A stretch of DNA of 64,000 nucleotides from Nissolia schottii (lineage: Eukaryota; Streptophyta; Magnoliopsida; Fabales; Fabaceae), in NCBI GenBank assembly GCA_003254905.1, contig QANU01033273.1, forward strand, positions 1 to 64,000. Direction: 5' to 3'. The notes beneath the pieces are model-generated. The model was not told where the DNA came from. It saw nothing but the letters and a program-made list of their open reading frames with translations, and made no database searches. The position numbers were made by a program, and so were the translations under genes. Below, one piece after another: positions 1-10,665 of the stretch (position 1 is the stretch's first letter; the number at the start of each line of letters is the position of its first letter).

Positions 1-229
1 GAAGTATTTACTTTACTTGAACTAACGTTAGATCGTATATTTATATTTTATTAATGTTAAGTCAGGGGTATTGTTTTTAAAAATCTAAAATTGGAAAAAC
101 TCCACACTCAAACTCACACACCAAAATAAAAAGCTGAACTCCATAGAAAACTGAAGAAACCAACCCAACAACATAACACACTTCATTTCTAAAGAACGAG
201 AAACAGAATAAACAAACGAAGCATCTTAC

Positions 230-467
230 CGGTATAATCAGCACAGTGTGTTAACCTCTTCCAATTGCGCGAGCTTCCAAAAGAAGAATCGCTTGGTTAA
301 CTCAGCTGCGGAGAGAGCGAACAGAACACACGAGGTTAAAATGCTATTGGCTTCCTGATTTATGTACATAGTCTTGCGAAGTGGACCGTGGACTAGGGAT
401 GTGGATAGAGAGCCTCTTAATGCAAGATTTTGCACTCTAAAAAAAACATAAACAACTTTTGAGGCAA
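230..467 (-). other. possible spliced exon, unrecognised
   Basis: On the minus strand a stretch starts after a good acceptor (pyrimidine-rich tract ending in TTTTCAG, boundary at 467/468) and ends at a strong donor (CCG followed by GTAAGATG, boundary at 230/229). It is open through most of its length, then meets a TGA about 12 bases before the donor, so it would be the last coding part of an exon or a non-coding exon. I do not recognise the encoded peptide. It could belong to a transcript that leaves the window to the left, or be chance. Confidence 0.22.
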
Positions 468-845
468 CTGAAAAGAAAAAGTCCATTGTCAGTGGTAGTT
501 CTCAGCACTTAACAAATCTAATGAATTTTGATTGAATTATATTTCCTAATTCCTTATCTCAACAAGATATTCAAAATCAAAACATTATAATTAGTTTCTT
601 CATAGCTTCTATATATTGTTTAGGTGAGATCATATACCCTCTCCGACTGTCCTGTCTTTCTTCCTTGTTATCTCAATACATCATACTATTCTATATTTTA
701 GTTGTATTTGTTGAACATATAAAGCCAAAATTCCTTGACAAAAATACCTCCAAAACATATTATAATTTTGCCTAAAAATTACATATATATGATCTCAAAC
801 AAAATTTAATCCCGTATTATGCCCCAACAAAAATATTTACAAACG

Positions 846-1012
846 TATGGGTATGGGTCTGAAATCGCCACCCCTATGGCGATTTCAGACCTCAGAAATT
901 TTTTTTTAAATGTCTGAAATCGTCACATCATGTGGTGATTTCAAGCTTTTTTTTCTTTTGAAATGCTTGAAATCGCCACACCCTGTGACTATTTCAGACC
1001 CAGACCCATACA
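846..1012. repeat. cluster of three imperfect palindromes
   Basis: Three hairpin-forming units lie side by side: 857-890 (arms GTCTGAAATCGCCA / TGGCGATTTCAGAC), 911-944 and 965-999, all built on the same CTGAAATCG core. The outer flanks are also mutually inverted (ATGGGTCTGAAATC on the left, ATTTCAGACCCA on the right). This looks like a small foldback element with internal duplication. No coding content is seen. Confidence 0.6.
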
Positions 1013-1846
1013 ATTATAAATTTGTGTTCCAACTCATATTTGATATACAGTCTATACTAAACCCATATACAAGTAATGAAACCGTCTTTCGTGTTCTTCC
1101 AATTGTTACACTATTTTATTGGTGTATCTTAAATTCTTAATAGATCTTATAAATTGTATTGAAAACAAATTGTGTTGTAGATAACACAAACAAACCAAGC
1201 TAGCTGCAGAACTGTTATATACATCTCAAAGTACCAAGAAATCAAAATTCTCAACCATTTAATAGGTCATTTTGTTCAGTAATATGCTTATATTATGTCC
1301 CCATAGTTGTCACACAAATGGTAACTATGAGAAGAATCACAAAACCAGTAGCATGAAGCTATAGACATAGAAACCAGAAAAGCTAGAAACCAAGTAATAA
1401 CAGAAATAGATTTTCCGAACCAGACTAAGAAAGGAAAAAAAAAAAAAAAAAAACACATAGCACAAACTCACCGTCTCCGCAAAAGAGGTCGCAATATTAG
1501 GCTGTAGTTGGGTTACACACTAAATTAACAGTTTAGGTTACACTTTCTTAAAAGCAACAGTTATAAAGTGTAGTCAGATATTAAAATAAAAGTTTCCTCT
1601 TCCAACATGCTATAACAACCCATTAAAAACATGGCCTTTTCTATTTAAGCCTACCCTTTTTCAAACGTAGCATAAAATGTGTTGCCAAAACTCTACTCAA
1701 ATGCAACCCCAACAAAAACATTGTCTTTAAACATTATAGGCAACCTTTTTCAAGCATTACTAAAATTAAGGAGTTACCTTAGGTCAAAAATGTTGTAGTG
1801 ATTTATGTCTAGGACCGGTCAATCATGTCTATGATCAGTCAGAATG
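1013..1846. other. non-coding, no gene seen
   Basis: AT-rich sequence with a poly-A run near 1436-1453 and no convincing open frame, splice structure or terminal repeat. Confidence 0.5.
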
Positions 1847-2759
1847 TCAAAGTCTTCTTTAATATTCTTATGTGATTGTCATGTTCCTTTCCTTAGTATC
1901 CTTTCCAATCGCAGTAGTGGTTCCTTAGGCATCAGCAACTGTTTAGTGAAAATAGAGTGAGTTATGACCATTCTAGCATATGAGCTCACCGCCAAGCTTT
2001 AGATGGGGATGCAGCGCACTAACACTGAGGTAGCTATCATAGACCACTAAAGGAAGTTGGGACCACCCAAGTTCTTGCGAAGGCTCACAAAGGAAGACTC
2101 ATTGGAGTTCCTCAGTCATATTGAGAAGATGACTGTGATTCTCCATGTTTCATTGGAGAAGGAAGTGGAACTTGCAGGCTTCCAACTAGGAGGTCAAGCT
2201 GACTTTTGGTACAAGGAGTTCAAGGATGACAGAGAGGATGGACCATCGCCTACTTGTGAAGAGTTTTGTACTACATTTCTTGATTTCTTCCTTCCCTCAA
2301 GTAGGATCAATAAGATGATTGATGAATTCCTTCAGGTGAAGATGACGCCATGCATGATATTTATGGAGTATGATGAGCGGTTCACCCATTTGTCTCAAGC
2401 AGCCTCCAGTCTCATTTCAACGCAAGCCACAAAGGTCAATCATTTCATCAAGGGGTTACTCACAAAGTGTCACATTGGTTTATCAGCACACTTGAACACC
2501 ATAAGGCTGTTGTTCGACGAGTTCCAGAATTGGTACGCCACTCCTATCATGGAACTGTCGACCCTCAACTCATATCTAAAAAGTTACACGAAATCGTAGA
2601 TACTACAACCCTCCTTGAATCACCCTTCACTGGTTTTAATTTGTCCATCCATGCTATGAAGTCCAAGTTATTCTTGACCTTGTTACGAAACACCTTCGAT
2701 TAGTGAAAATGCCATGCATGGATGTCACCTTGACTAATCAGAATCTCATGTCTAGGCAT
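1847..2759 (+). mobile_element. Ty3/gypsy gag fragment, copy 1
   Basis: An open frame at 2057-2599 (first codon TTG, no ATG at its head) encodes about 180 residues with the retrotransposon gag pattern: a W-Y-K-E-F segment after LGGQADF, then an EF..FL.FFLP..R segment, then the EYDERFTHLSQAA helix and a F.KGLL.KCH end. The frame is then lost and no zinc knuckle, protease or polymerase follows, so this is a remnant. The same segment recurs at 3631-4531 with many substitutions. An LTR separates the two copies. Confidence 0.75.
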
Positions 2760-3630
2760 TGTTAAGTGTCATATTTATGCAAATTCACCTAGTAAAATGA
2801 CACCTGTCTGCTTAGGTTTTAATGAATTATCTAACTAAATTCCCCACTTTTGTAGGACTTATAAATATAATCTAAAGATGGATGCAAGTTTATAAAAAGG
2901 ACAAGATCAAAGAAAAATCCCACGAAGAATGAAGTGAGAAGAAAAAGGGGCAAAAGAGCTAAGGAAAAGAGTTCAGAGAAGAAACCGCTCAGCGGCAATA
3001 ACAGGCCGCTCAGCGGAACAATAAGGCTAGGCCGCTCAGCGCGTCCCCAAGGTCGCTTAGCGATCATTGCTTCAACTTGAAGAAACTTAGCCACGAAGCA
3101 AGCTTTGCAGCCGCCCTGCCACACCTGCTCTAACACCGCTTAGCGGTTCTGACAGATAATGTCAGAGCAGAGGCACCACGCAGAGGATAAAACTTGGCAG
3201 TGAAGAAAGCTGCGCCGCTCAGCGGTGCCCTAAGGCCGCTGAGCAGGCCTGGTGGATTTTGGCCTATAAATATGAGGCCGAGGCTCACACTTCGGGGGCA
3301 TCATTTACCATTCAGAATTCATTCCTTTCCATTTCCATTTATACTTCAAATCTTAGGTTAGTTTAGCAACAAAGAGGAGGCCAGTGAAGGAGCCAAGAGT
3401 GATCAAGGAAGCACGGCGATCGTTGTCATGACAGCGTGAGAACGTGTCATGGTAAGCGTCCATCACCTTGCCTCTGAGATTCTCTCTTGTAAGATGGGTT
3501 TCTAATCCTCTCATTGTTGGGATTTTGATGACTATTATAGTGTAATTGTATTCATGTAACTTTTGCATTTATGAATCTATCACTTTCTATGATTTNACCA
3601 TGGAAGTTGGCAGTTAGCAGGGGTGTTACA
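2760..3630 (+). mobile_element. LTR (solo) between duplicated gag fragments
   Basis: It begins TGTTAAG and ends TGTTACA. A TATA box within GGCCTATAAATA at 3261-3272 sets the plus orientation. Between 2985 and 3245 there are about seven copies of a CCGCTCAGCGG / CCGCTTAGCGG palindrome, upstream of the TATA box. The five bases on either side (GGCAT and TCAAA) do not match, so there is no target-site duplication. The single N at 3596 lies near its 3' end. Boundaries are inferred from the TG/CA ends and from where the two gag copies stop and start. Confidence 0.6.
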
Positions 3631-4531
3631 TCAAAGTCTTCTTTAATATTCTTATGTGGTTTTCCTATTCCTTTCCTTAGTATCCTTTCCAATCGCAGTA
3701 GTGGTTCCTCAGGCATCATCGATTGTTTAGTGAAAATAGAGTGAGTTATGACTATTCTGGAATATCCGCTCACCGCCCAGCTTTAGATGGCGACGCAACG
3801 CACTAACACTGAGGTAGCTACCATTGACCGCTTAAGGAATTTGGGACCACCCAAGTTCTTGTGAAGGCTCACAAAGGAAGACCCATTGGAGTTCCTTAGT
3901 CATACTAAAAAGATGATTGTGATTCTCCATGTTTCATTAGAAAAGGAAGTGGAACTTGCAGGCTTCCAACTGTGAGGCCAAGCTGACCTTTGGTACAAGG
4001 AGTTCAAGGATGACAGAAAGGATGGACCATCGCCTACTTGTGAAGAGTTTTCTACAGCATATATGGATTTCTTCTTTTCCTCAAGTAGGATCAATGAGAT
4101 GATTGATGAATTCCTTTAGGTGAAGATGACGCCATGCATGATATTTATGGAGTACGATGAGCGGTTCACCCATTTGTCTCAAGCAGCCTCCAATCTCATT
4201 CCAACGCAAGCAACAAAGGTCAATTATTTCATCAAGGGGTTACTCACAAAGTGTCACATTGGTTTATGGGCACACGTGAACACCATAAGGGTGTTATTCG
4301 ACGAATTCCAGAATTGGTAATGGAACTGTCAACCATCAACTTGTATCTAAAAAGTTGCACAAAATCATAGATACATAAAACCCTCCCCGAATCACCCTTC
4401 ACCGATTCTAATCTATCCATCCATGCTATGAAGTCCAAGTTATTCTTGACGTTGTTACGAAACACCTTCGATTAGTGAAAACGCCATGCATGGATGTCAC
4501 CTTGACTAATCAGAATCTCATGTCTAGGCAT
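3631..4531 (+). mobile_element. Ty3/gypsy gag fragment, copy 2 (degenerate)
   Basis: Near-identical in order to 1847-2759, from TCAAAGTCTTCTTT to CATGTCTAGGCAT, with small indels and substitutions. The gag frame is broken by in-frame stops (for example in the segment equivalent to the LGGQ region and before the KMTPCMIF segment). Only the 4120-4320 part stays open, encoding the EYDERFTHLSQAA helix. Non-functional. Confidence 0.72.
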
Positions 4532-5351
4532 GCATGGAAAAAAGGAGAGACAACAGATGCATCCTCATAATCAAAAAGAGGACCCAAGTAATCATAAGTC
4601 TTGTCAACTAAAACAAAAGGAAGCATTACCTGGCCAGAACAAATCTACGAAATTCGGGAGAGGGATTCAGAGACATCTTCACATTATTCCCTTGAATCAA
4701 AACCCAGGCATGAGCTACGGAGGAAGGACCTTCTGAGGAAAACGAAAGGTTAGTGACCATTATAGAAAGTTGGAAGAATTGAAAGAGGAACTCAGGGAAT
4801 AGAAGTGAATTAGGTAGCAAGAAAGTTAGAGAAGATTGAAGATTTGGAGGAATTTGAGGAGGTAAAAGAGTAAATGAAGGGGCTATTGAGGTTTATATAG
4901 GATTCTAGGAAATGTGTTGGAGAAGTTAGAAGCAGGATATGAAGGTATTCTGGTGCAAAAATTTGGGGAAGTGGAAAAAATAGGTGACGTGACACTTTAC
5001 GGGAATATGAAGGGTTAAGAAACGTTGATCGACACATATTAAAATGATACAAAATGCCCCCGACCCAAGCCAATAGAACAAAAAAGGAAATGAAGAGTGG
5101 GTGAAAAGGTAATTTGTATCAAAAACGATAAAAGTTTGTATAAGAAGAGGAAGGGTTTCTGAGAAAAATAACCTTAAGATAGGTGATGAGATGACAAGAC
5201 TAATAATGATGACCTAAGAAAACCGATAATGTTCTTTTTGGGGTTTTTAATATTAAATAAGGGGGGCACAGATCCTAGTCGAGGGTCATCAAAACTTTAA
5301 TATTTTCCTTTTTTACCCTTCTTCGAAAAAGAAAAATATTGGGGGGCATCT
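4532..5351. other. retroelement-derived non-coding sequence
   Basis: Continues downstream of the second gag copy without a recognisable domain. Purine-rich tracts with runs of six G lie near 5261 and 5341. The second sits directly before the LTR start at 5352 and fits a polypurine tract. Confidence 0.4.
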
Positions 5352-6334
5352 TGTTATGGTGAAATATATATTGATGGCATTAAAGTAAATCATGAGGAGG
5401 CGACCAAGAATGAATAGTTTAAAATAGAGTAAGTTCCCATAAAGAAGTCATTAGTCAAACATCTCAGTTGACTTTGAGCAAAGACCTCAATCGACCTTAT
5501 AACGGTGATTCTAATCGACCACAGATAAGGAAGGGAGACATGGACGACCAAAACCACGAAGATCTCTATCAAGACTCCGCTTATCGGCAATAGGAGGATG
5601 ATGAATAAAAGACGCAAGCTGAAACAAGGGACAATATATTAGTCGATGGATCGAGTCGACCCAAATTAGATCTCAAGGAATTTCTTGCATCCAGTGGAAG
5701 GTTCGACCCTACAGAAGATAATGAGGCACAAAGAAGAATTCAAATATCAAGAGGCAACCATCAATAAAAGAGACGAATTTACCAACAACGTGTGACGGTT
5801 ATCTAAGAACATGCTTAACTTCACAAGTAAGATAACCGCCCACGTCACAGAATACAAAGGAAGTGGAAGAGTGGAATTCTGAGAAGCAATCTTCAAACGT
5901 CAGGAAGGACACGTGGCAAGCATGCAAGGGGCTACCATAAGCTCTAAATAAGGATGTCCAGAACCAAATTGGGCAGGAATTTTCACTTGGAAAACTTCAA
6001 AGTCTCTGCACGTCTCAACGACAAAGAACAGTGAGGAATTCCAAGTAGATTTCTCATTTCTTTCTTGTTGTTCCTTTTCTTTTCTTTTCTTTTGTTCATC
6101 TTTTCTTTATTTTGTAATTTCCTTAATTAACACTTTAAAGTCCACTGCATTGTACTTCTATTCTGATCATTGTATCAAACACTTGATTATCCCATTATAT
6201 CAAATTGTTATTGAGTCTGTATTTTTGTTAAAATGACCCAAACCTTTTATTTCTACACATTTATTTGATTTATGTGGTGAAGAATTCACTGAATCAAAGT
6301 CCACATAAAACAAAGATAAATTAGAAAAAAAAAT
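5352..6334 (+). mobile_element. LTR-like sequence preceded by polypurine tract
   Basis: Starts TGTTATGGTG right after a G-rich polypurine-like tract (5341-5346), as expected for a 3' LTR. The right part (6166-6334) is repeated at 7997-8152, and the first copy is cut at 6334 by a CACTA-type terminus. No matching 5' LTR is visible, so the LTR call rests on the PPT and the TG start. Confidence 0.45.
6166..6334. repeat. direct repeat, left copy
   Basis: Matches 7997-8152 base for base apart from a few substitutions and a 13-base insertion in this copy (TTCACTGAATCAA near 6284-6296). Its right edge abuts the CACTA terminus at 6335. The right copy starts exactly after a hAT-type end. Confidence 0.85.
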
Positions 6335-6610
6335 CACTACAAGAAAACAGCTCATTACCATCGGCGTTACCGTCGATTTTTTACGTTACCGTCGGCATCA
6401 CCGTCGGACGCGGGCACACGGTAAAGTGGTCGATGGTAATCATTTTACCGTCAGAAAGTGACAGCCGACGGTAATTACCGTCGGTATAAACCGACGTAAA
6501 CCGGTTCACATTTGAGTACATATGAACCGGTTTACCGTTGGTTCAAAGCGACAGTAATATAATAATATTTTATTCATGTTCGTTACCGTGGGATATATCT
6601 GACGGTAATA
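6335..6610 (+). mobile_element. CACTA (En/Spm) transposon terminus
   Basis: CACTACAAGAAAA at 6335-6347 is the plant CACTA terminal inverted repeat. It is followed by a dense array of subterminal motifs around ACCGTCGG and its complement CCGACGGT in both orientations up to about 6605. I found no opposite end or transposase in the window, so this is a terminus only. Confidence 0.8.
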
Positions 6611-7550
6611 ATTAAATATTTTTAAAAAATAAAATTGTAATTAATTTTGTATTATTTGCTTTAATAAATGACTATAATCATATCAACAAAAAATTTCATT
6701 TAATTTTTGTAATTTATAAATATATTAAAATTTATATTTAATAACTAATTAAATATTTGTACGTTATGTGGTGGACAACATATATTCCGTTTATGGTTGG
6801 TAGAATTTAAATATGGACGGTGCACATGTGAAAAATATGGTTTCTTAGGTAAAAGACAAATAAGTAATAAGTGACAGATATCTCACTGGTGGCTCAAATT
6901 CAGGCTTCTACAACAATAGTTTCTCAAATAAACCTACACACTCCTCCTTGTGCTGATGAAAGAACAGCATACAGTCAGAACAGAAATTAAATGTTTTGCA
7001 ACAAAAGTGAGAAAACAGTTGAAATAAATGTACTTTTTAACGCAAACTCAACATAGCTAGAAATACTGAACCAATTCAGATGATATTATAAATACATGTT
7101 TAAAGACTTTTTTCAATATTTCATCGACTTGGTAATATACATAAAGCTTAAATAACTGAAGAAATGAGCTTTAGACTTAATGTAAGAATCTCAACCATTC
7201 AGAATTGTAGTCCTGGGGTCCTAGATGCCTAATCTTCTCTCATAATATAAATGAAGTTTGATGTGTAAAAATGAAAAAACTTGCCTTTATGCAGTAGAGA
7301 AGGCATCTCCTCAGCAAAAACACAAACGGTACCCAATTGTCAGATGATCTTACCTCCGAGCTATAAACTTTAATATAGACTTTGGTTCAAATATATGGTG
7401 CCCCACTTGTAATTGAGCAAATGCAAATAGAGTAAGATTCAAACCTTAGAAAACATATCTTGCTTCATTTTCTATCTACAAGAAGACATCTCTTAATTCC
7501 TAGTAGCAAGGTCCCACTATCTACTTCCAGTACTATTTCAAGAGATAACT
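6611..7550. other. AT-rich non-coding, possible CACTA interior
   Basis: No open frame or RNA gene recognised. It lies between the CACTA terminus and a GC-rich block, and is probably transposon interior. Ends at the single N at 7551. Confidence 0.4.
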
Positions 7551-7551
7551 N

Positions 7552-7740
7552 GGTGGCTGCGGGGGGGTGGCGGGGTCGCGGGGAGGCGGTGCAGAAACGC
7601 GAAGGGGAGGCTTACGCGGCGAGAGACCCGCGTAGGGGAGGTGGCGCAGAAACGCGAAGGGGAGGCTGTGAGGGGTGGCAGGAGGAAGACGAAGTGGCAG
7701 CGGCGCAGAGAAGAGATGGGGCTGGAAAGGGTTAGGTTTT
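7552..7740. repeat. GC-rich block with internal tandem duplication
   Basis: Sharply GC-rich in an AT-rich neighbourhood, beginning at an N. A unit of about 30 bases containing GCAGAAACGCGAAGGGG occurs twice (around 7590-7611 and 7648-7669). Both strands give open frames, which is expected for such composition; neither resembles a known protein. It may be captured genic sequence inside the hAT element that ends at 7996. Confidence 0.45.
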
Positions 7741-7829
7741 GTTTTGAATTTTGATTTTGAAATAGTGAAGTGAAGGGCCAGGGGTTGAAGTGAAGTGAAG
7801 GGCAACGGTTTATAGGTTTATATTTTTAA

Positions 7830-7996
7830 TATAATTACTTTAGGCGGGTCGGGTCGGATTTAGAAACACTGACCCGTGACTCGACCCACAAAACATGGCG
7901 GGTTTGTTGGGTCTAACCCGCCGACCCACCAAAACCGACTGGCCCGGGTCGGATTTGGCAGGTAGGCGGGTTGGGTACGACCCATGTTCACCCCTA
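7830..7996. mobile_element. hAT-type element, right end
   Basis: A run of GGGTCGGGT / AACCCGCC / CGACCCA motifs ends in TGTTCACCCCTA at 7996, the same end type as the complete element at 23777-24574. The matching TAGGGGTG left end is missing, so this is one end only. Confidence 0.55.
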
Positions 7997-8152
7997 ATCA
8001 TTGTATCAAACACTTGATTATCCCATTATATCAAATTGTTATTGAATCTGCATTTTTGTTAAAAGGACCCAAACCTTTTATTTCCACACATTTATTTGAT
8101 TTATGTGGTGAAGAAAGTCCACATAAAACAAAGATAAATTAGAAAAAAAAAT
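7997..8152. repeat. direct repeat, right copy
   Basis: Second copy of 6166-6334, lacking 13 bases. It starts immediately after the hAT-type end at 7996. Confidence 0.85.
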
Positions 8153-9790
8153 GGGGTAAGAATTAATAGTTGAAATGAATAAAGAGAGGATATCTCGAGG
8201 CTCGATGAACTTCGAGAGCCTACACATTCAACCTTCCAATTATCATGAATAAAGAAATGATGAGAAAATGCAATTGAATAGGTAAAAGAATGATTATACC
8301 TTTTTTTTTAAAAGAGAAGTAAACTATAAAATTAGGTTAACAGTGATATAATAATATGTGGCATGAAATAAGAAATTGTTTGGGTCTTATAATCTTTCAT
8401 AGATGAGAAACTAATTCAAACAAAATTAAGAGATTTAAGAAATCATGAAGAGGAGTGAAAAATACCTGCCCAAAAAAAATGCATTGGGTTGTTCGAAGAT
8501 GCTTTAGGCTATGAATATCTAAGAATAACAGACAAAGTATTATTACACGGTTCACTTAGGATACAAATTTACCTGATGGGGCTCTAGAGTTGAAATTGAT
8601 AAATAAAATTTCAATCTTAGAATCTTAATTAATTTTAGAATTTGATTTGATAAAGAATTACTCTTGATTAACGTATGCATTTTAAGCATTGTATGCTAGC
8701 ATTGGCTAGAGATCTTAGAGTGTAAAAGAATCTTGTTAAAATCACATCAAGATCTCGGTGAATGACAAAAAGGAATTAAATAAATTATTATAAACAGAGA
8801 ATCAATTGAAATTATTATACAACAGATAGAGAATCAAATGAAATTATTAGACAATTAATTATTAATTATTAATTATCAAAATTAAATAATTATTGAATTA
8901 AAAAAATAATGTGAAAACTGAGAACCTGCCACATGTGCATGGGAGAATAAGTAGGGTGACATGTGGATATATATTTTTTTTCAACGACTAATTTGTTTTA
9001 AAACATTTTTTTTTAAAACAAATAGATGGAGAAAATAAATTACAAAATATCAAACATTTTTTCCTTTATTTTCGGGGTCTTGAAGATACAGATTGCTTGA
9101 CCCATGGGATATACTTAATTTCCTTTTTATGTTTTTTTTAAATATATATTATAATATCGAATTTCGAATGTTTAGCTTGTAAGTAATCAAAAAGTGTCTT
9201 TACTCTTACAAATCAAAAATAGCTCCCAAAAGCAAGCGTCTTTCTAAATTGTCATNCCCCCCCCCACCCTTCATTTATTTATAAAAGATAAGACTACGAA
9301 GTGCATGTTCTGATATAATTCGTCACTAAACCATGTCATTCACACCACTAAACTAACTTTATTTGATATATCATCTTCATATATATATATATATACACAT
9401 ATCCATCTTGTAATCAGAAAAATTCTCTCGTAATAATGTAACACATTTAATTTAATGCATGCTCTAATATTCTAAGAATAATATTATCAACCATTAAACG
9501 CTTTAAATACAAGTATTTCTCCTCGTATTAACCATCCACCGAGGCACAGATCAAATTGAAGCAGAGGTTACCACGTCCATGTACCTTACAACAATGAAGC
9601 TTCCTTTTAGTTTTTGTGCCGTGCGTGTGGGTGTGAGTTGTATATAATTTGAATCAGAATAGCTTGATTCTGTAACCTTAGCTTTTATCCTTGTCATCAA
9701 TTGCTTGTCTCTTCTTCCAAAGTGGCCACCTTTTCTACCCCGTTTCCTCTTTTAATCCCCACTTTCCACCCATTGGCCACATTAATGCAA
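8153..9790. other. AT-rich intergenic and upstream region of first DUF3339 gene
   Basis: No gene seen. Contains short (TA)n near 9381-9395 and a C-run beside the N at 9256. The last part is the promoter side of the gene at 9876. Confidence 0.5.
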
Positions 9791-9795
9791 CCAGA

Positions 9796-9850
9796 GTTTA
9801 AATAGAGTGAAAGGGGCCAACGATTGCAAGCACACACACACACACACACA
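9796..9850 (+). promoter_or_regulatory. TATA-like box and (CA)n leader of DUF3339 gene 1
   Basis: TTTAAATAG at about 9797-9805 lies roughly 75 bases before the ATG and is a plausible TATA element. A (CA)n run of ten units or so (about 9831-9850) would fall in the 5' leader. Confidence 0.4.
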
Positions 9851-9875
9851 AATTGGAGAAGGGAGAAGAGAAGAG

Positions 9876-10085
9876 ATGGCAGATTGGGGCCCAGTTTTTG
9901 TGTCAGTGGTGCTCTTCATTCTGTTGACTCCAGGATTGCTGGTCCAGATACCCGGCAGGAGCAAGGTCGTGGAGTTTGGCAACTTTCAGACAAGTGGGCT
10001 ATCCATATTGATTCACTCTATCATCTACTTTGCTCTGATATGCATCTTCATGTTGGCAATTGGAATCCACATGTACATGGGTTGA
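9876..10085 (+). CDS. DUF3339 family small membrane protein (copy 1)
   Basis: Single exon encoding 69 aa, from MADWGPVF to the terminal HMYMG and a TGA. It belongs to the plant DUF3339 family, recognisable from the MADW-P start, the PGLLxQxPG turn at about residues 19-27, the VVEFGNFQTSG segment and the conserved SIxIH before the last hydrophobic helix. Two hydrophobic segments (about 6-22 and 42-64) flank a short polar loop, so a hairpin membrane protein is likely. Molecular function is unknown for the family. The ATG chosen gives the family's usual length; upstream in-frame codons cross the (CA)n leader. Three further members lie at 16.5, 21.7 and 28.3 kb. Confidence 0.93.
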   Translation: MADWGPVFVSVVLFILLTPGLLVQIPGRSKVVEFGNFQTSGLSILIHSIIYFALICIFMLAIGIHMYMG

Positions 10086-10660
10086 TGAATCCCGCAACAC
10101 CACTTTAGGGGCTTGTTAACTTCTTTTGGTCTGCTTTGAATTATTATTATGAGATTTGGTGTATTTTCGTTGAAATGTTTTTCTTTCCCTTTTTTTTCTT
10201 CTTCTTCGGAACTAAGTTTGCGAATTAATGATGGCTAATATTTCGGTTCTTAGTGCATCAGTTGATTAAGGGATTGAGTGTTTCATGATTCTAGGTGTTT
10301 GTTGAGTTTACTCTGTGCTTTGTTCAACCGTGTGAAATTTATTTTGGTAGGGTTTAAGCTTGGCTAAAATGAATTTCATTTTGGCTATTATATTAGGATA
10401 ATTATATTATTCAGTTTTATCAGTACATCACTGCCTCAAGTCATCTAAACACTCAAGTCAGGATTTGACGTCTTTGAAGATGATTGGTTCGTGTAGAGTC
10501 ATGAATGGGTTGTATTACTTGGAAGCCACACCTCAACTTCACATAATAGCTACTATCTATAATAACTCTACCCTTTCCCCCTTCCGTTAACCCATCCTTC
10601 TCCATTGAGGAATTGTGGCATTATCGTCCAAGACATTTATCATTACATATTTTACGTACT
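10086..10660. other. 3' flank of DUF3339 gene 1
   Basis: 3' UTR and downstream sequence; nothing else seen. Confidence 0.4.
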
Positions 10661-10665
10661 CAATT

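Noticed and set aside
2057..2599. Functional cellular gene
   Set aside because: Sequence pattern is retrotransposon gag, lacks an ATG at its head, and has a broken second copy nearby.
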